Origin: an uncultured Bacteroidia bacterium
Lineage (GTDB): Bacteria; Bacteroidota; Bacteroidia; Bacteroidales; UBA932
DNA length: 64,000 bases
Assembly (NCBI GenBank): GCA_902762655.1
Contig: CACWOZ010000003.1
Location: forward strand, 1-64,000
Reading direction: 5' to 3'
In this document: positions 28,190 through 36,091 of the stretch, one piece after another
How positions within the stretch are numbered: the first letter of the stretch is position 1
Layout of the letters: each line of letters starts with the position of its first letter
Notes under the pieces: generated by a model
What the model was told of the DNA's origin: nothing
Database searches by the model: none
The model's input: the letters and a program-made list of their open reading frames with translations, nothing else
Program-made: the position numbers and the translations under genes

Positions 28190-28926
28190 TACCTTCTGAA
28201 CAGGAATTCGCGCAGGCTGTCGCCCTTTGGCGCGAGTGGAACGGGCGCATCAATGTCATTTCCCGCAAGGACGAAGACAGCATCTTTGCCCATCACATCC
28301 TCCATTCCCTCGCCATCGCGCAGTATCTGGAACTCTACTATCCCTCCGCGACTGGCATTGTCCATCCTCAAATTTCTCCTGCTGTGGCAGGTAACGCGCT
28401 GAATGACAGTGATTTAACTACATGTCTCCCCCTGGAAAATGAAGGGGAGGGATGTGGCGAAGTTGCTGATAATCAGACATATGGCCGCCATGATTCATTT
28501 TTGGATGTTGGGACAGGCGGAGGCTTTCCCGGAATTCCGCTGGCGATGGTGATGCCGAAAGCGAAATTTATGCTGTGCGATTCGATAGGGAAGAAAGTCA
28601 AGGTGGCGCAGGCGGTGGCGGACGGCCTCGGCTTGCAGAACGTCGAATGCGTCAATGCCCGTGTGGAGAGCCTGCCCGGGCAGTGGGACTGGGTGGTGAG
28701 CCGGGCGGTCACAAGTCTCGAGAACTTCTACCCCTGGGTCAAAGGCCGCTTCCGCAAGAGCATTCTCTACCTGAAAGGCGGCGACATCAATGCCGAAATA
28801 GCCGCCATGCAGAAAAAATATCATATTCCGACCGGAAATATCCGCACCTGGAGAATAGATTCCTGGTTAAATGACGAATATTTTGCAGAAAAATTTGTAA
28901 TTGAAATAGCCTGCAAGGCTCTGTAA
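28183..28926 (+). CDS. rsmG: 16S rRNA (guanine527-N7)-methyltransferase RsmG with insert
   Basis: Methylates G527 of 16S rRNA. Motifs are present: WNGRINVISRKD near residue 19, HHILHSLA, SAM motif FLDVGTGGGFPGIPLA near 107, and SRAVTSLENF. The protein is 247 residues, about 40 longer than usual. The extra segment (about residues 55-103) is polar, lies before motif I and contains a palindromic repeat at DNA level (28420-28455). The 3' end is also unusual: 28869-28904 is repeated exactly at 29607-29642, so the last six codons come from DNA of the inserted ORF6N unit. The start overlaps the HAD gene. Confidence 0.9.
   Translation: MLIPSEQEFAQAVALWREWNGRINVISRKDEDSIFAHHILHSLAIAQYLELYYPSATGIVHPQISPAVAGNALNDSDLTTCLPLENEGEGCGEVADNQTYGRHDSFLDVGTGGGFPGIPLAMVMPKAKFMLCDSIGKKVKVAQAVADGLGLQNVECVNARVESLPGQWDWVVSRAVTSLENFYPWVKGRFRKSILYLKGGDINAEIAAMQKKYHIPTGNIRTWRIDSWLNDEYFAEKFVIEIACKAL
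28420..28455. repeat. Palindromic repeat inside rsmG
   Basis: Arms ACATGTCTCCCC and GGGGAGGGATGT pair with one mismatch and one G-T around a TGGAAAA-containing loop. The loop, stem core and trailing TGTGG match the intergenic repeat at 47085-47120. It is read in frame within the extra segment of RsmG. Confidence 0.65.
28869..28904 (+). repeat. 36-bp direct repeat, left copy (rsmG 3' end)
   Basis: Identical over all 36 bases to 29607-29642. In this copy it encodes the end of RsmG (NDEYFAEKFVIE). The sequences diverge immediately outside on both sides. Confidence 0.95.
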
Positions 28927-28943
28927 TATGGTTTTTATCAGTT

Positions 28944-28960
28944 AAACGTTTGAAACGTTT
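28944..28960 (+). promoter_or_regulatory. Operator-like double AAACGTTT site
   Basis: Two copies of the palindrome AAACGTTT, separated by one base, sit at the expected -33 position of the ORF6N promoter. A repressor site is plausible. Confidence 0.5.
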
Positions 28961-28979
28961 TTAAACCGATAAATCTGTG

Positions 28980-28987
28980 TAACTTTA
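28980..28987 (+). promoter_or_regulatory. -7 box of the ORF6N gene
   Basis: TAACTTTA, one mismatch from TAnnTTTG. A T-rich GTTTTT lies about 19 bp upstream. Transcription would start near 28992. Confidence 0.5.
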
Positions 28988-28994
28988 CCGCGAT

Positions 28995-29024
28995 AGCTCG
29001 TGGCCATGTGGTCACGGGCTTTTT
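28995..29024 (+). terminator. Hairpin with T-run in the ORF6N leader
   Basis: AGCTCGTGGCC pairs with GGTCACGGGCT over 11 positions (two G-U) around an ATGT loop, followed by TTTTT. It begins within a few bases of the predicted transcript start and precedes the ORF6N ATG by 31 bases, so it looks like an attenuator or the end of a very short RNA. Confidence 0.6.
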
Positions 29025-29055
29025 GTATTGTTAAACTATAAATGAAAAGTGGACT

Positions 29056-29601
29056 ATGGTATTATCAAGAAATGAAATCGAAGAGAGAATGATTGTTGTC
29101 AGAGGGCAGATGGTCTTGTTGGACAAGGATGTTGCTGTTCTGTATGGAGTGGAGACCAAGCACGTTAATCAGGCGGTAAAAAACAACCCGTCCAAGTTTC
29201 CGGAAGGATATGTTCTGGAGTTGAATGATGACGAGATGTCACAGGTCAAAACTTTTGACCTGTCGGCGCGCTCCCATTATAATGCAAAGGTGTTCACTGA
29301 AAAGGGTCTTTATATGCTTGCTACTATTTTAAAAGGTGCCGTCGCAACCGAAGCAACAATAAATATAATTGAAACATATTCAAAACTGAAACGTTTGGGA
29401 AGAGAAATAAAAGGTGCTGCTTCGACACCAGATGAAGAAAAGAAAAAGAGTTTAGTTCAAAGGGCTGGCGAAATCATTTCTGATCTTGCTACGGATGCAA
29501 TGGAGATAACAGAAGACGAATTTACTATGGAATTGAACCTGGTAGCTGTCAAGTTGTCCAGAAAAGTTAAAAGACATAAACGGCCCTTGAGTAATGATTA
29601 G
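29056..29601 (+). CDS. ORF6N-domain protein
   Basis: Protein of 181 residues with an N-terminal ORF6N (KilA-N-related) domain (about 5-95): RMIVVRGQMVLLDKDVAVLY, then HVNQAVKNNPSKFPEGYVLEL. A charged, helical C-terminal half (about 110-181) may mediate oligomerisation. ORF6N domains occur in phage and in many Bacteroidota genomes and are thought to bind DNA. The gene is AT-richer than its neighbours and lies between 36-bp direct repeats, so recent acquisition is likely. Role unknown; antirepressor or defence functions are guesses. Confidence 0.85.
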   Translation: MVLSRNEIEERMIVVRGQMVLLDKDVAVLYGVETKHVNQAVKNNPSKFPEGYVLELNDDEMSQVKTFDLSARSHYNAKVFTEKGLYMLATILKGAVATEATINIIETYSKLKRLGREIKGAASTPDEEKKKSLVQRAGEIISDLATDAMEITEDEFTMELNLVAVKLSRKVKRHKRPLSND

Positions 29602-29606
29602 AACAA

Positions 29607-29642
29607 AAATGACGAATATTTTGCAGAAAAATTTGTAATTGA
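29607..29642 (+). repeat. 36-bp direct repeat, right copy (rpmH promoter)
   Basis: Exact copy of 28869-28904. Here it is untranslated and supplies the TTTG at 29632-29635 that serves as the -33 box of rpmH. Confidence 0.95.
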
Positions 29643-29663
29643 GGTTGGAAAAAACTACCTTTG
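29632..29663 (+). promoter_or_regulatory. Promoter of rpmH
   Basis: -33 TTTG (29632-29635), a 20-bp spacer and -7 TACCTTTG (29656-29663). The -33 box lies within the right 36-bp repeat. Confidence 0.75.
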
Positions 29664-29698
29664 CACTCCCTAATGCGAAAAATTAAAAGAGTATAGAT

Positions 29699-29851
29699 AT
29701 GAAAAGGACATTTCAACCTTCGAACCGCAAGCGCGTCAACAAGCACGGATTCCGCGAGCGCATGAGCACTCCCAACGGCCGTCGCGTACTTGCATCCCGC
29801 CGTGCACACGGACGCAAGAAACTTACCGTGTCTTCCGAAGACAGGTGGTAG
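29699..29851 (+). CDS. rpmH: 50S ribosomal protein L34
   Basis: A 50-residue basic protein, [18 protein letters not shown] through [15 protein letters not shown], matching bL34 of the large ribosomal subunit along its whole length. It has a consensus promoter and is followed by a strong terminator, so it is a single-gene unit, not linked to rnpA as in many bacteria. Confidence 0.97.
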   Translation: MKRTFQPSNRKRVNKHGFRERMSTPNGRRVLASRRAHGRKKLTVSSEDRW

Positions 29852-29873
29852 TTTAACCTTTAAAGAGGTTAAG

Positions 29874-29906
29874 AAAAGCGGTTGATTTTAAATTCAGCCG
29901 CTTTTT
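29874..29906 (+). terminator. Rho-independent terminator of rpmH
   Basis: GCGGTTGA (29878-29885) pairs with TCAGCCGC (29894-29901), followed by five Ts. Confidence 0.85.
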
Positions 29907-29933
29907 CTGTTAAAAAATGCCTATATTGCGCCT

Positions 29934-32036
29934 ATGAAAAAGAATCTCCTCATAATTCTGGCAATGACTGCAATTGCAATTGAATCCTGCGCCCCCAAAC
30001 TCCCGCAGACTCGCAAAGACGATACCGTAGACAATTACTTCGGCACCGAGGTCGCCGACCCCTACCGCTGGCTGGAAGATGACGCTTCTGCCGAAACCGC
30101 AGCCTGGGTGAAGGCCCAGAACAAGGTGACCGATGCCTATCTCAAGAAACTCCCCGCCCGGGCAAAGATCCTCTCAAGGCTGAAAGAGGTCGCCAACTAC
30201 GAAAAGGTCGGCGCGCCCTCTCATAAGAAGAACGGCAAGTGGTATTTTTATAAGAATGACGGCCTGCAGAACCAGAGCGTGCTCTACGAAATGGATGAAC
30301 TTGGAGGCGAACCCAGCGTATTCCTCGATCCGAACACCCTCAGCGAAGATGGTACCGTAGCCCTGAAAGGCACGTATTTCTCGCATGACTGCAAGTATAT
30401 GGCCTATGTGATTTCCCGCAGTGGCAGCGACTGGGAGGAGATATTCGTGATAGATGTGGAGAGCGGCAGCCTGCTCGAAGACCATATCGAATGGGCAAAG
30501 TTCACCGGCGCATCCTGGTGCGGCAACGGCTTCTACTACAGCGCATACGACCGCCCCGAGGGAGAAGGCCACGAGTTCAGCGGCAAGAACGAGGTTCACA
30601 AGATTTATTATCATAAGATCGGTACGCCCCAGAGCGAAGACGAACTATACTTCAGCAACCCTGCAGAGCCCCTTCGCTTCTATCAGCTGGATATCAATGA
30701 AGAGGAGACCCTGGCCTTCCTCTACGAGGATGGGGCAGATGTGGGTAATAATCTATATGTCAAGGATTTGCGCGTAGAAGGTGCTGAATTCGTGCAGATG
30801 ACAGCGGACATGAAGAATTCCTGCCTGCCGCTGGAGTCCGAAGGCGACAATATATATTTGTTCACCAACCTGGGCGCTCCGATGAACAAGGTGGTGGTGA
30901 CAAATGTAAAGAACCCTTCATACTCGAACTGGAAGGACCTTATCCCTGAATCCGACTGTGTCCTTGAGGACGCGTCCTTTGTAGGGGGCAAAATCATTGC
31001 CTCATACCTGAAGGATGCTTCCACCCACGCCTGGCTATATGATATCGACGGCACCCGTCTGCAGGAGATCAAGTTGCCCGGAGTCGGCACAGCAGGATTC
31101 TCCGGCAAGAAGGAGGAGCCCTGGTGCTTCTACTCATATTCATCTTTCACCACCCCCGGCACCATCTATAGTTTCGATCTGGCCAGCGGAGAAAGCAGTG
31201 TGTACTGCCAGCCCAAGACAAATTTCGACTTATCCGATTATGATGTCGAGCAGATATTCTTCGAGAGCAAGGACGGCACCAGCATCCCAATGTTCGTGAC
31301 ACATAAGAAGAACGTGAAACTGGACGGCAGTAACCCCGTACTTCTGTATGGTTACGGTGGATTCGACATCTCACTGACTCCCGGATTCTCCGCCAACAGG
31401 ATTCCTTTCCTCGAAGCGGGCGGCATCTATGCACAGGTTAATCTGCGTGGAGGCGGCGAGTATGGTGAGGCCTGGCATCTGGCCGGTACGAAGATGAACA
31501 AGCAGAATGTGTTCGACGACTTCATCTCCGCTGCGGAATGGATGATCGAGCACGGATTTACTTCTCCGGAGAAACTGGCCATCCTCGGCGGATCCAACGG
31601 TGGTTTGCTGGTAGGAGCCTGCATGACTCAAAGACCTGACCTGTATGCGGTTGCGATACCTCAGGTGGGTGTTATGGATATGCTCCGCTATCACAAGTTC
31701 ACTATCGGGTGGAACTGGGCTCCGGATTACGGCACCAGCGAAGACAGCAAGGAGATGTTCGAATATCTCCGCAGTTACTCTCCTCTACATAATCTCAAGC
31801 CCGGCACCAAGTATCCCGCAACCCTGGTGACTACCGCAGATCACGATGACCGTGTGGTTCCCGCCCACTCATTCAAGTTCGCGGCTACCCTGCAGGAATG
31901 CAATGACGGCACCAACCCCTGCCTCATCCGCATCGATTCCAAAGCGGGCCACGGCGGTGGCAAACCCCTCGCCAAAGTCCTCGAAGAGCAGGCCGACATC
32001 TACGCCTTCATCTTCAAGCATCTGGGGATGGATTAA
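29934..32036 (+). CDS. Prolyl oligopeptidase family peptidase (S9A), lipoprotein
   Basis: Serine peptidase of 700 residues cleaving short proline-containing peptides after Pro. A lipoprotein signal (IAIESC, Cys19) places it outside the inner membrane. Residues about 30-430 form the beta-propeller, beginning with YFGTEVADPYRWLED. The C-terminal alpha/beta-hydrolase has Ser in GGSNGG near 554, Asp in DHDDRV near 637 and His in AGHGGG near 673. A box-like TATATTG lies 5 nt before the ATG. A bidirectional terminator separates it from the convergent C1 peptidase gene. Confidence 0.93.
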   Translation: MKKNLLIILAMTAIAIESCAPKLPQTRKDDTVDNYFGTEVADPYRWLEDDASAETAAWVKAQNKVTDAYLKKLPARAKILSRLKEVANYEKVGAPSHKKNGKWYFYKNDGLQNQSVLYEMDELGGEPSVFLDPNTLSEDGTVALKGTYFSHDCKYMAYVISRSGSDWEEIFVIDVESGSLLEDHIEWAKFTGASWCGNGFYYSAYDRPEGEGHEFSGKNEVHKIYYHKIGTPQSEDELYFSNPAEPLRFYQLDINEEETLAFLYEDGADVGNNLYVKDLRVEGAEFVQMTADMKNSCLPLESEGDNIYLFTNLGAPMNKVVVTNVKNPSYSNWKDLIPESDCVLEDASFVGGKIIASYLKDASTHAWLYDIDGTRLQEIKLPGVGTAGFSGKKEEPWCFYSYSSFTTPGTIYSFDLASGESSVYCQPKTNFDLSDYDVEQIFFESKDGTSIPMFVTHKKNVKLDGSNPVLLYGYGGFDISLTPGFSANRIPFLEAGGIYAQVNLRGGGEYGEAWHLAGTKMNKQNVFDDFISAAEWMIEHGFTSPEKLAILGGSNGGLLVGACMTQRPDLYAVAIPQVGVMDMLRYHKFTIGWNWAPDYGTSEDSKEMFEYLRSYSPLHNLKPGTKYPATLVTTADHDDRVVPAHSFKFAATLQECNDGTNPCLIRIDSKAGHGGGKPLAKVLEEQADIYAFIFKHLGMD

Positions 32037-32061
32037 AAAAAAGCGGCGCAACGCCGCTTTT
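32035..32061. terminator. Bidirectional terminator between two peptidase genes
   Basis: AAAAAAAAGCGGCG, loop CAA, CGCCGCTTTT. It overlaps the S9A stop codon region and nearly abuts the end of the convergent C1 peptidase gene. Confidence 0.85.
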
Positions 32062-32062
32062 C

Positions 32063-33433
32063 TTATTCTTCACCGAGGAACATCGGGTCCCATGCCGGAA
32101 GCATGATTGGTTTCTGGTCGAGCAAGGCCTGGATGTCGGCGGGAACATATTTCTTTTCGACGACGAGGCGGAACATGTATTCGTTGAACCATTCGTCAGT
32201 CATGATAATGTTTCCTTTCCATCCGGTATCGCCCCAGCTGTTCTCCACCATCCACTTCTGCGGAACGCCGTCCTTGAGATCCACCGCGATGAGTGTCATG
32301 GCGTGGCTGGAACCGCTGGCGTGGGTGAGCACGCGCTGCTTCTTGTCCATGGTGAATTCTACGCCGAGCAGACTCTCATAATCAAAGTTCCGGATGTCGG
32401 CTATGCCGCGCTCGCGGTCGAGGAACTTGCCCACGTCGCAGGAGAAGTACATGGCGTCGCCGCCTTTGATCGAGGCGATGGCCATCTTCTTTATGTCATC
32501 CAGAGGAAGGTTGACATAGAGCCAGTTGTGTCCGTCGTAGGTGTGGCGGTCATACTCGATCTCATATACTTTGCCGTACTCGCGTGCAGGGTCGTTCATG
32601 AACATGATGTAGTTGTTCTGAAGGTCGTACCCCACGAATTCATTGTAAAACTCCAGTGGAGTGTATGTCTTGGTGCTCACCACGTTGCCCTTGGAGTCGC
32701 GGCGGGTCCACTCGAACTCTGCCGGGGGCACTCCCAGGGTAAGGGCGAGGATGCGGTATACCTCTTTAAGCATATCCACCTTCATCTTCTGCAGATCGGC
32801 TTTCTTGCCTGCATCACGGAGCGCAAGACCGTCCTGGCGGAGCAGGTTGGAAAGCTGGCCGCGGATAGCGGAAGTGCTGTTTGCAGTAAGGGTTTCAGGG
32901 AAGATCTCGGCAGGCACTACGCCATACTTGCTCACCAGATCGGCAACGCCGGTGAAGGTGCCGCCGTCGCTGATCGGATGCGAGAAGAGCCAGTCTACGG
33001 TGCGGTCGTCGAAGGGCTTGTTGCGGGTGTCGATCACTGCCTGGAGGAAGAGATTGGCTTTCTCCAGTTGGTCATAGAAGAAGCAGTAGTTCTGACTGAA
33101 CTGGAATTCTCCGAGATCGAAACGCTGGATGGCGGATGCGCGCAGCACGTTGAGGCCGGTAAACAGCCAGCAGCGGCCGGAAGATTTCTGGTTGGTTCGG
33201 CCGACGGTCTTCACTTCGTCGGAGAAGTGGGTGTCGATCATCACCGCACGGTCTGCATTCTTGGCCAGGGTGGCCAGAGGAGTGGAGTTGAGGGCATTGC
33301 GGATTGCCTTGTCGGTCACGCTGCCTTCATAGCCCTTACGGATTTCTCCGAGGACATTTGCATCAAGCCCGCCCTTCTGGGCTATGGCACTGATAGATAG
33401 CAGCATCGCTGCGATTGTTAAGATCTTCTTCAT
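32063..33433 (-). CDS. Bleomycin hydrolase-like C1 aminopeptidase
   Basis: Papain-fold peptidase of 456 residues related to PepC/bleomycin hydrolase. Catalytic elements: Gln82 and Cys88 in NQKSSGRCWLF, His in GSSHAMTL near 378 and Asn in VENSWGDTGWKG near 400. A signal peptide (MLLSISAIAQ) indicates export, in contrast with cytosolic PepC. The protein probably trims peptides in the periplasm together with the adjacent convergent S9A peptidase; that cooperation is inference. Confidence 0.9.
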   Translation of the reverse strand: MKKILTIAAMLLSISAIAQKGGLDANVLGEIRKGYEGSVTDKAIRNALNSTPLATLAKNADRAVMIDTHFSDEVKTVGRTNQKSSGRCWLFTGLNVLRASAIQRFDLGEFQFSQNYCFFYDQLEKANLFLQAVIDTRNKPFDDRTVDWLFSHPISDGGTFTGVADLVSKYGVVPAEIFPETLTANSTSAIRGQLSNLLRQDGLALRDAGKKADLQKMKVDMLKEVYRILALTLGVPPAEFEWTRRDSKGNVVSTKTYTPLEFYNEFVGYDLQNNYIMFMNDPAREYGKVYEIEYDRHTYDGHNWLYVNLPLDDIKKMAIASIKGGDAMYFSCDVGKFLDRERGIADIRNFDYESLLGVEFTMDKKQRVLTHASGSSHAMTLIAVDLKDGVPQKWMVENSWGDTGWKGNIIMTDEWFNEYMFRLVVEKKYVPADIQALLDQKPIMLPAWDPMFLGEE

Positions 33434-33439
33434 ATTTTG

Positions 33440-34822
33440 CTAGTTGTTATCTTCTTCGTCTTCCAGTCCGGATGCGAGTTGTGTGGGAATAACGGATTGC
33501 TTGCCTCCGACCATTCTGCCTCCTGTCTTGAGGCTTGCATTGGAGCGTTTGCGGGTAGCTCCGAGTTTCTCAAGTTTGGCAATCTTGCGCACCACGCTCT
33601 GGCTCGATTCAGTGAGCAGACGGGTGGATTCATCATAACTCTTGCCGAGTTCCTTGAGTTTATCTCCGACCTTCACATATTCTTTCATCCAATTCTCCAG
33701 CACGCTCATAAGTTCGGATGCAGTCTTGTAAACCTCCTGGATATTGCGCTGCTGATCGAACTGGCGCCAGGCCACAAGAATCATGTTCAGCACTATAGCG
33801 AGCGACATCTGGCTCACTATCAGCACACCCTGGTTCTTGGCCTGCTGCCATAGCAGGGGCTCCTCCTCCTGCATCAGCCGGAAGGCGTTCTCCACAGGGA
33901 TGAACATGAGGTTGTAATCTATCTTCTTGCGTCCCTCGGGGATGTAGGATGCATAGTCTTTACCGCGCAGTTCGTCAATATGATTGCGGATACTGGATAT
34001 GTGCTCCCGGGCCCAATGCTTGCGTTCGTCCGGGAGAATTGCCTGATTCCATTCCAGGAAGGCCTTGAGGCTCACCTTGGAATCCACTATGACTTCGCCG
34101 CCGTCGGGGTAGTGCACTATCACGTCCGGAATCATTGTACGGCCGTCATCACTCTTTATCTCGTGCCCGTATTCATCGCGTATCACCCCCTGGACGTCGA
34201 AATTCACGCCTTCCTGCAGGCCGCTCTCGCGCAGCAGGTCCACGAGGAGCATCTCCCCGAAATCGCCCTGCGTCTTGCTCTGGCCTGTAATAGCATCTGC
34301 CAGCGCCTGGGCCTGGGAGCCTACGCTCTTGCTCTGTTCGCTGAGCAGATGGATCATCTTCTCCATCGAGCCGCTGCGTTCGGCATTCTTCTCGTCGGAG
34401 GTCTTGACACTGTCGCTGAATTCCTTGAATTTTTCCTGAATGGGTTTGAGGAGCTCGCCGACACTTTCCGCACTGGTCTTGCGGAAATGCTCGCTGTTCT
34501 CCGCACTCAGCGCCTTGAAGGCGTTGCGCATCTCTTCCAGGCTTTTTGCTGCCTGCTCCTGGAACAATTCCTTTTGTTCTTTCAGGCTGCTTTCACGCTG
34601 GGCGTCCAGCAACTGATGTGCTTTTTCCTGGGTTTGGAGTTTAGCCTCCAGCCCTGCCTTCTCAGCATAAAGACTTTCGATGCGGCTCTGCAGTTCCTGC
34701 TGTTTTGCAGTGGCATCCCTGCGGAGTCCATCGGCCTTCCTGCTCCCTTGAATGGCAATAATTACCACTGCTGCCAGAGCCAGCAACAGCAGTATCCCCA
34801 GTATGATTGTCAAAACATCCAT
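33440..34822 (-). CDS. rmuC: DNA recombination protein RmuC
   Basis: Protein of 460 residues with one N-terminal membrane segment (ILGILLLLALAAVVIIAIQG), a long coiled coil (about 30-170) and the RmuC nuclease-like domain (about 185-390; QGDFGEMLLVDLLRESGL, IVDSKVSLKAFLEW). RmuC limits inversions at short inverted repeats in E. coli, of interest given the palindromes in this genome. The start lies 5 nt after TATATTTG. The end is 6 bases from the start of the C1 peptidase gene. Confidence 0.92.
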   Translation of the reverse strand: MDVLTIILGILLLLALAAVVIIAIQGSRKADGLRRDATAKQQELQSRIESLYAEKAGLEAKLQTQEKAHQLLDAQRESSLKEQKELFQEQAAKSLEEMRNAFKALSAENSEHFRKTSAESVGELLKPIQEKFKEFSDSVKTSDEKNAERSGSMEKMIHLLSEQSKSVGSQAQALADAITGQSKTQGDFGEMLLVDLLRESGLQEGVNFDVQGVIRDEYGHEIKSDDGRTMIPDVIVHYPDGGEVIVDSKVSLKAFLEWNQAILPDERKHWAREHISSIRNHIDELRGKDYASYIPEGRKKIDYNLMFIPVENAFRLMQEEEPLLWQQAKNQGVLIVSQMSLAIVLNMILVAWRQFDQQRNIQEVYKTASELMSVLENWMKEYVKVGDKLKELGKSYDESTRLLTESSQSVVRKIAKLEKLGATRKRSNASLKTGGRMVGGKQSVIPTQLASGLEDEEDNN

Positions 34823-34827
34823 AATCC

Positions 34828-34835
34828 CAAATATA
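34828..34835 (-). promoter_or_regulatory. -7 box of rmuC
   Basis: TATATTTG on the minus strand ends 5 nt before the rmuC ATG, predicting a leaderless transcript. It abuts the T-tract of the upstream permease terminator. Confidence 0.6.
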
Positions 34836-34837
34836 GG

Positions 34838-34894
34838 AAAAAACTTCCGTTCCGGTGTTCACGGTTAGCTGAAAATTGCAGGACCGGGAACACC
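34838..34894 (-). terminator. Probable terminator after the LolC/E-like gene
   Basis: On the minus strand GGTGTTC-C-CGGT pairs with ACCG-T-GAACACC (one mismatch) and a T6 tract follows nearby (complement of 34838-34843). Confidence 0.6.
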
Positions 34895-34900
34895 CGCCCG

Positions 34901-36091
34901 TCACCTGGACCTGGAAAGCCTTGGCGCCATAGCAACGAGAAGCCCGATCAGGGCCACTCCGGCGGCGGAAAGCAGCACGTCGCCCAGCCGCAGCACCACA
35001 GGATATGCATCCACCACGAAATTGCCGGGCATCTTGATCAGCCCGAAGTGCTGTTGCAGCAGCGCCAGACCTACGCCGAGCACAACTCCCACGGCCATCC
35101 CCAGCAGAGATATCAGCCATCCTTCCAGGATGAAAATGCGACGGATAAGGCGGTCGTCCGCACCCATTGCGCGCAGGATTGCAATATCATCCTGCTTCTC
35201 GATGACCAGCATCGACAGCGAGCCGAAGATGTTGAGCGAGATGATTATTACTATAAAGATGAGTATCAGGAAGATAGCCGCCTTCTCGTAGCGCATCATC
35301 TTGTAGAGGGACTCGTCCTGCATGTAGCGGTCCTGGACTATGAAACCATCGCCGAGTTGCTTCCGGAGGGCCTTGCGGAATCCCCTTGCGCCGCGTTGGG
35401 AGAGCCCGTCCGAATAGCGAATTTCAACTGCGGATACTTCTTTATAATACCCTGTCAGCGAACGCATTACCCCGATGGGGAGAATCATCGTGCCATCTGC
35501 CCCGGCATCGGAGGTGTGCGGAATGTCCATGACCTTTGCGGCGTAGATTTCGGCGCTGTGCAGAGATGCTGCCGGATTGGAGGGGGAGATGTATCCCGTC
35601 CTGTCCGGATACCAGACCTGGATGGGGGAGAGGAATTTGGGATTGATGCCGAGTTTCCATGCGAGGTCGCTGCTGACGGCCGCGAGCCGCAGATCTCCTT
35701 TGCGGAGGGCCAGCCCCATCTCCTCCTCATACACTTCGTCCACCCCCTTGGCGTTCACCACGCTCTGCTTGCCTTCATATGAGATGAAGACCTTGTCGGA
35801 GATGACACTGGAGAGACTGCCGGCCTGCGGAGCATCGTAGAGCCAGTCAAATGCCTGGCCTTCAGGCACGAACGTCTTGCCCTCGGCCGGCACGATGCGG
35901 AGGTCTGCCTCAACGCTGGCGAGATTGCTCTCTATAATGCCGTTGAAGCCATTGAAAACAGAGAGGATAAGTATGAGTGCGGCAGTGCCTATGGCCATGC
36001 CGGCCGCGCTTATCGCAGAGATGATGTTTATCACATTGTGAGATTTCTTTGCGAAAAGATAGCGGCCAGCTATGTACAGGGGCAGTCTCAC
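34901..36091 (-). CDS. LolC/LolE-type ABC transporter permease
   Basis: Membrane protein of 396 residues: one N-terminal segment (about 18-45), a periplasmic MacB-like domain (about 50-260) and three C-terminal segments. The N-terminus RYLFAKKSHNVINIISAIS and the cytoplasmic KQDDIAILRAMGADDRLIRRIF segment match the FtsX/LolCE class that extracts lipoproteins for transfer to the outer membrane. It overlaps rbfA by 4 bases (ATGA). No ATPase partner is in the window. LolC/E is the best fit, but other FtsX-like exporters are possible. Confidence 0.85.
   Translation of the reverse strand: MRLPLYIAGRYLFAKKSHNVINIISAISAAGMAIGTAALILILSVFNGFNGIIESNLASVEADLRIVPAEGKTFVPEGQAFDWLYDAPQAGSLSSVISDKVFISYEGKQSVVNAKGVDEVYEEEMGLALRKGDLRLAAVSSDLAWKLGINPKFLSPIQVWYPDRTGYISPSNPAASLHSAEIYAAKVMDIPHTSDAGADGTMILPIGVMRSLTGYYKEVSAVEIRYSDGLSQRGARGFRKALRKQLGDGFIVQDRYMQDESLYKMMRYEKAAIFLILIFIVIIISLNIFGSLSMLVIEKQDDIAILRAMGADDRLIRRIFILEGWLISLLGMAVGVVLGVGLALLQQHFGLIKMPGNFVVDAYPVVLRLGDVLLSAAGVALIGLLVAMAPRLSRSR

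Larger units (their letters stand above)
28869..29642 (+). mobile_element. Putative ORF6N insertion unit flanked by direct repeats
   Basis: Two exact 36-bp copies of the rsmG 3' end enclose an AT-richer segment with a promoter, an operator-like repeat, a hairpin and the ORF6N gene; the repeat period is 738 bp. No recombinase is encoded. The left copy keeps rsmG open with a new tail, and the right copy keeps the -33 box of rpmH. This resembles integration at a gene 3' end with duplication of the attachment sequence, but duplication by homologous recombination is also possible. Confidence 0.6.

Noticed and set aside
34854..34894. GGTGTTC/GAACACC inverted repeat considered as an operator for rmuC
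   Set aside because: The nearby T6 tract and position after the permease stop codon fit a terminator better; the repeat lies upstream of the rmuC -7 box without overlapping it.
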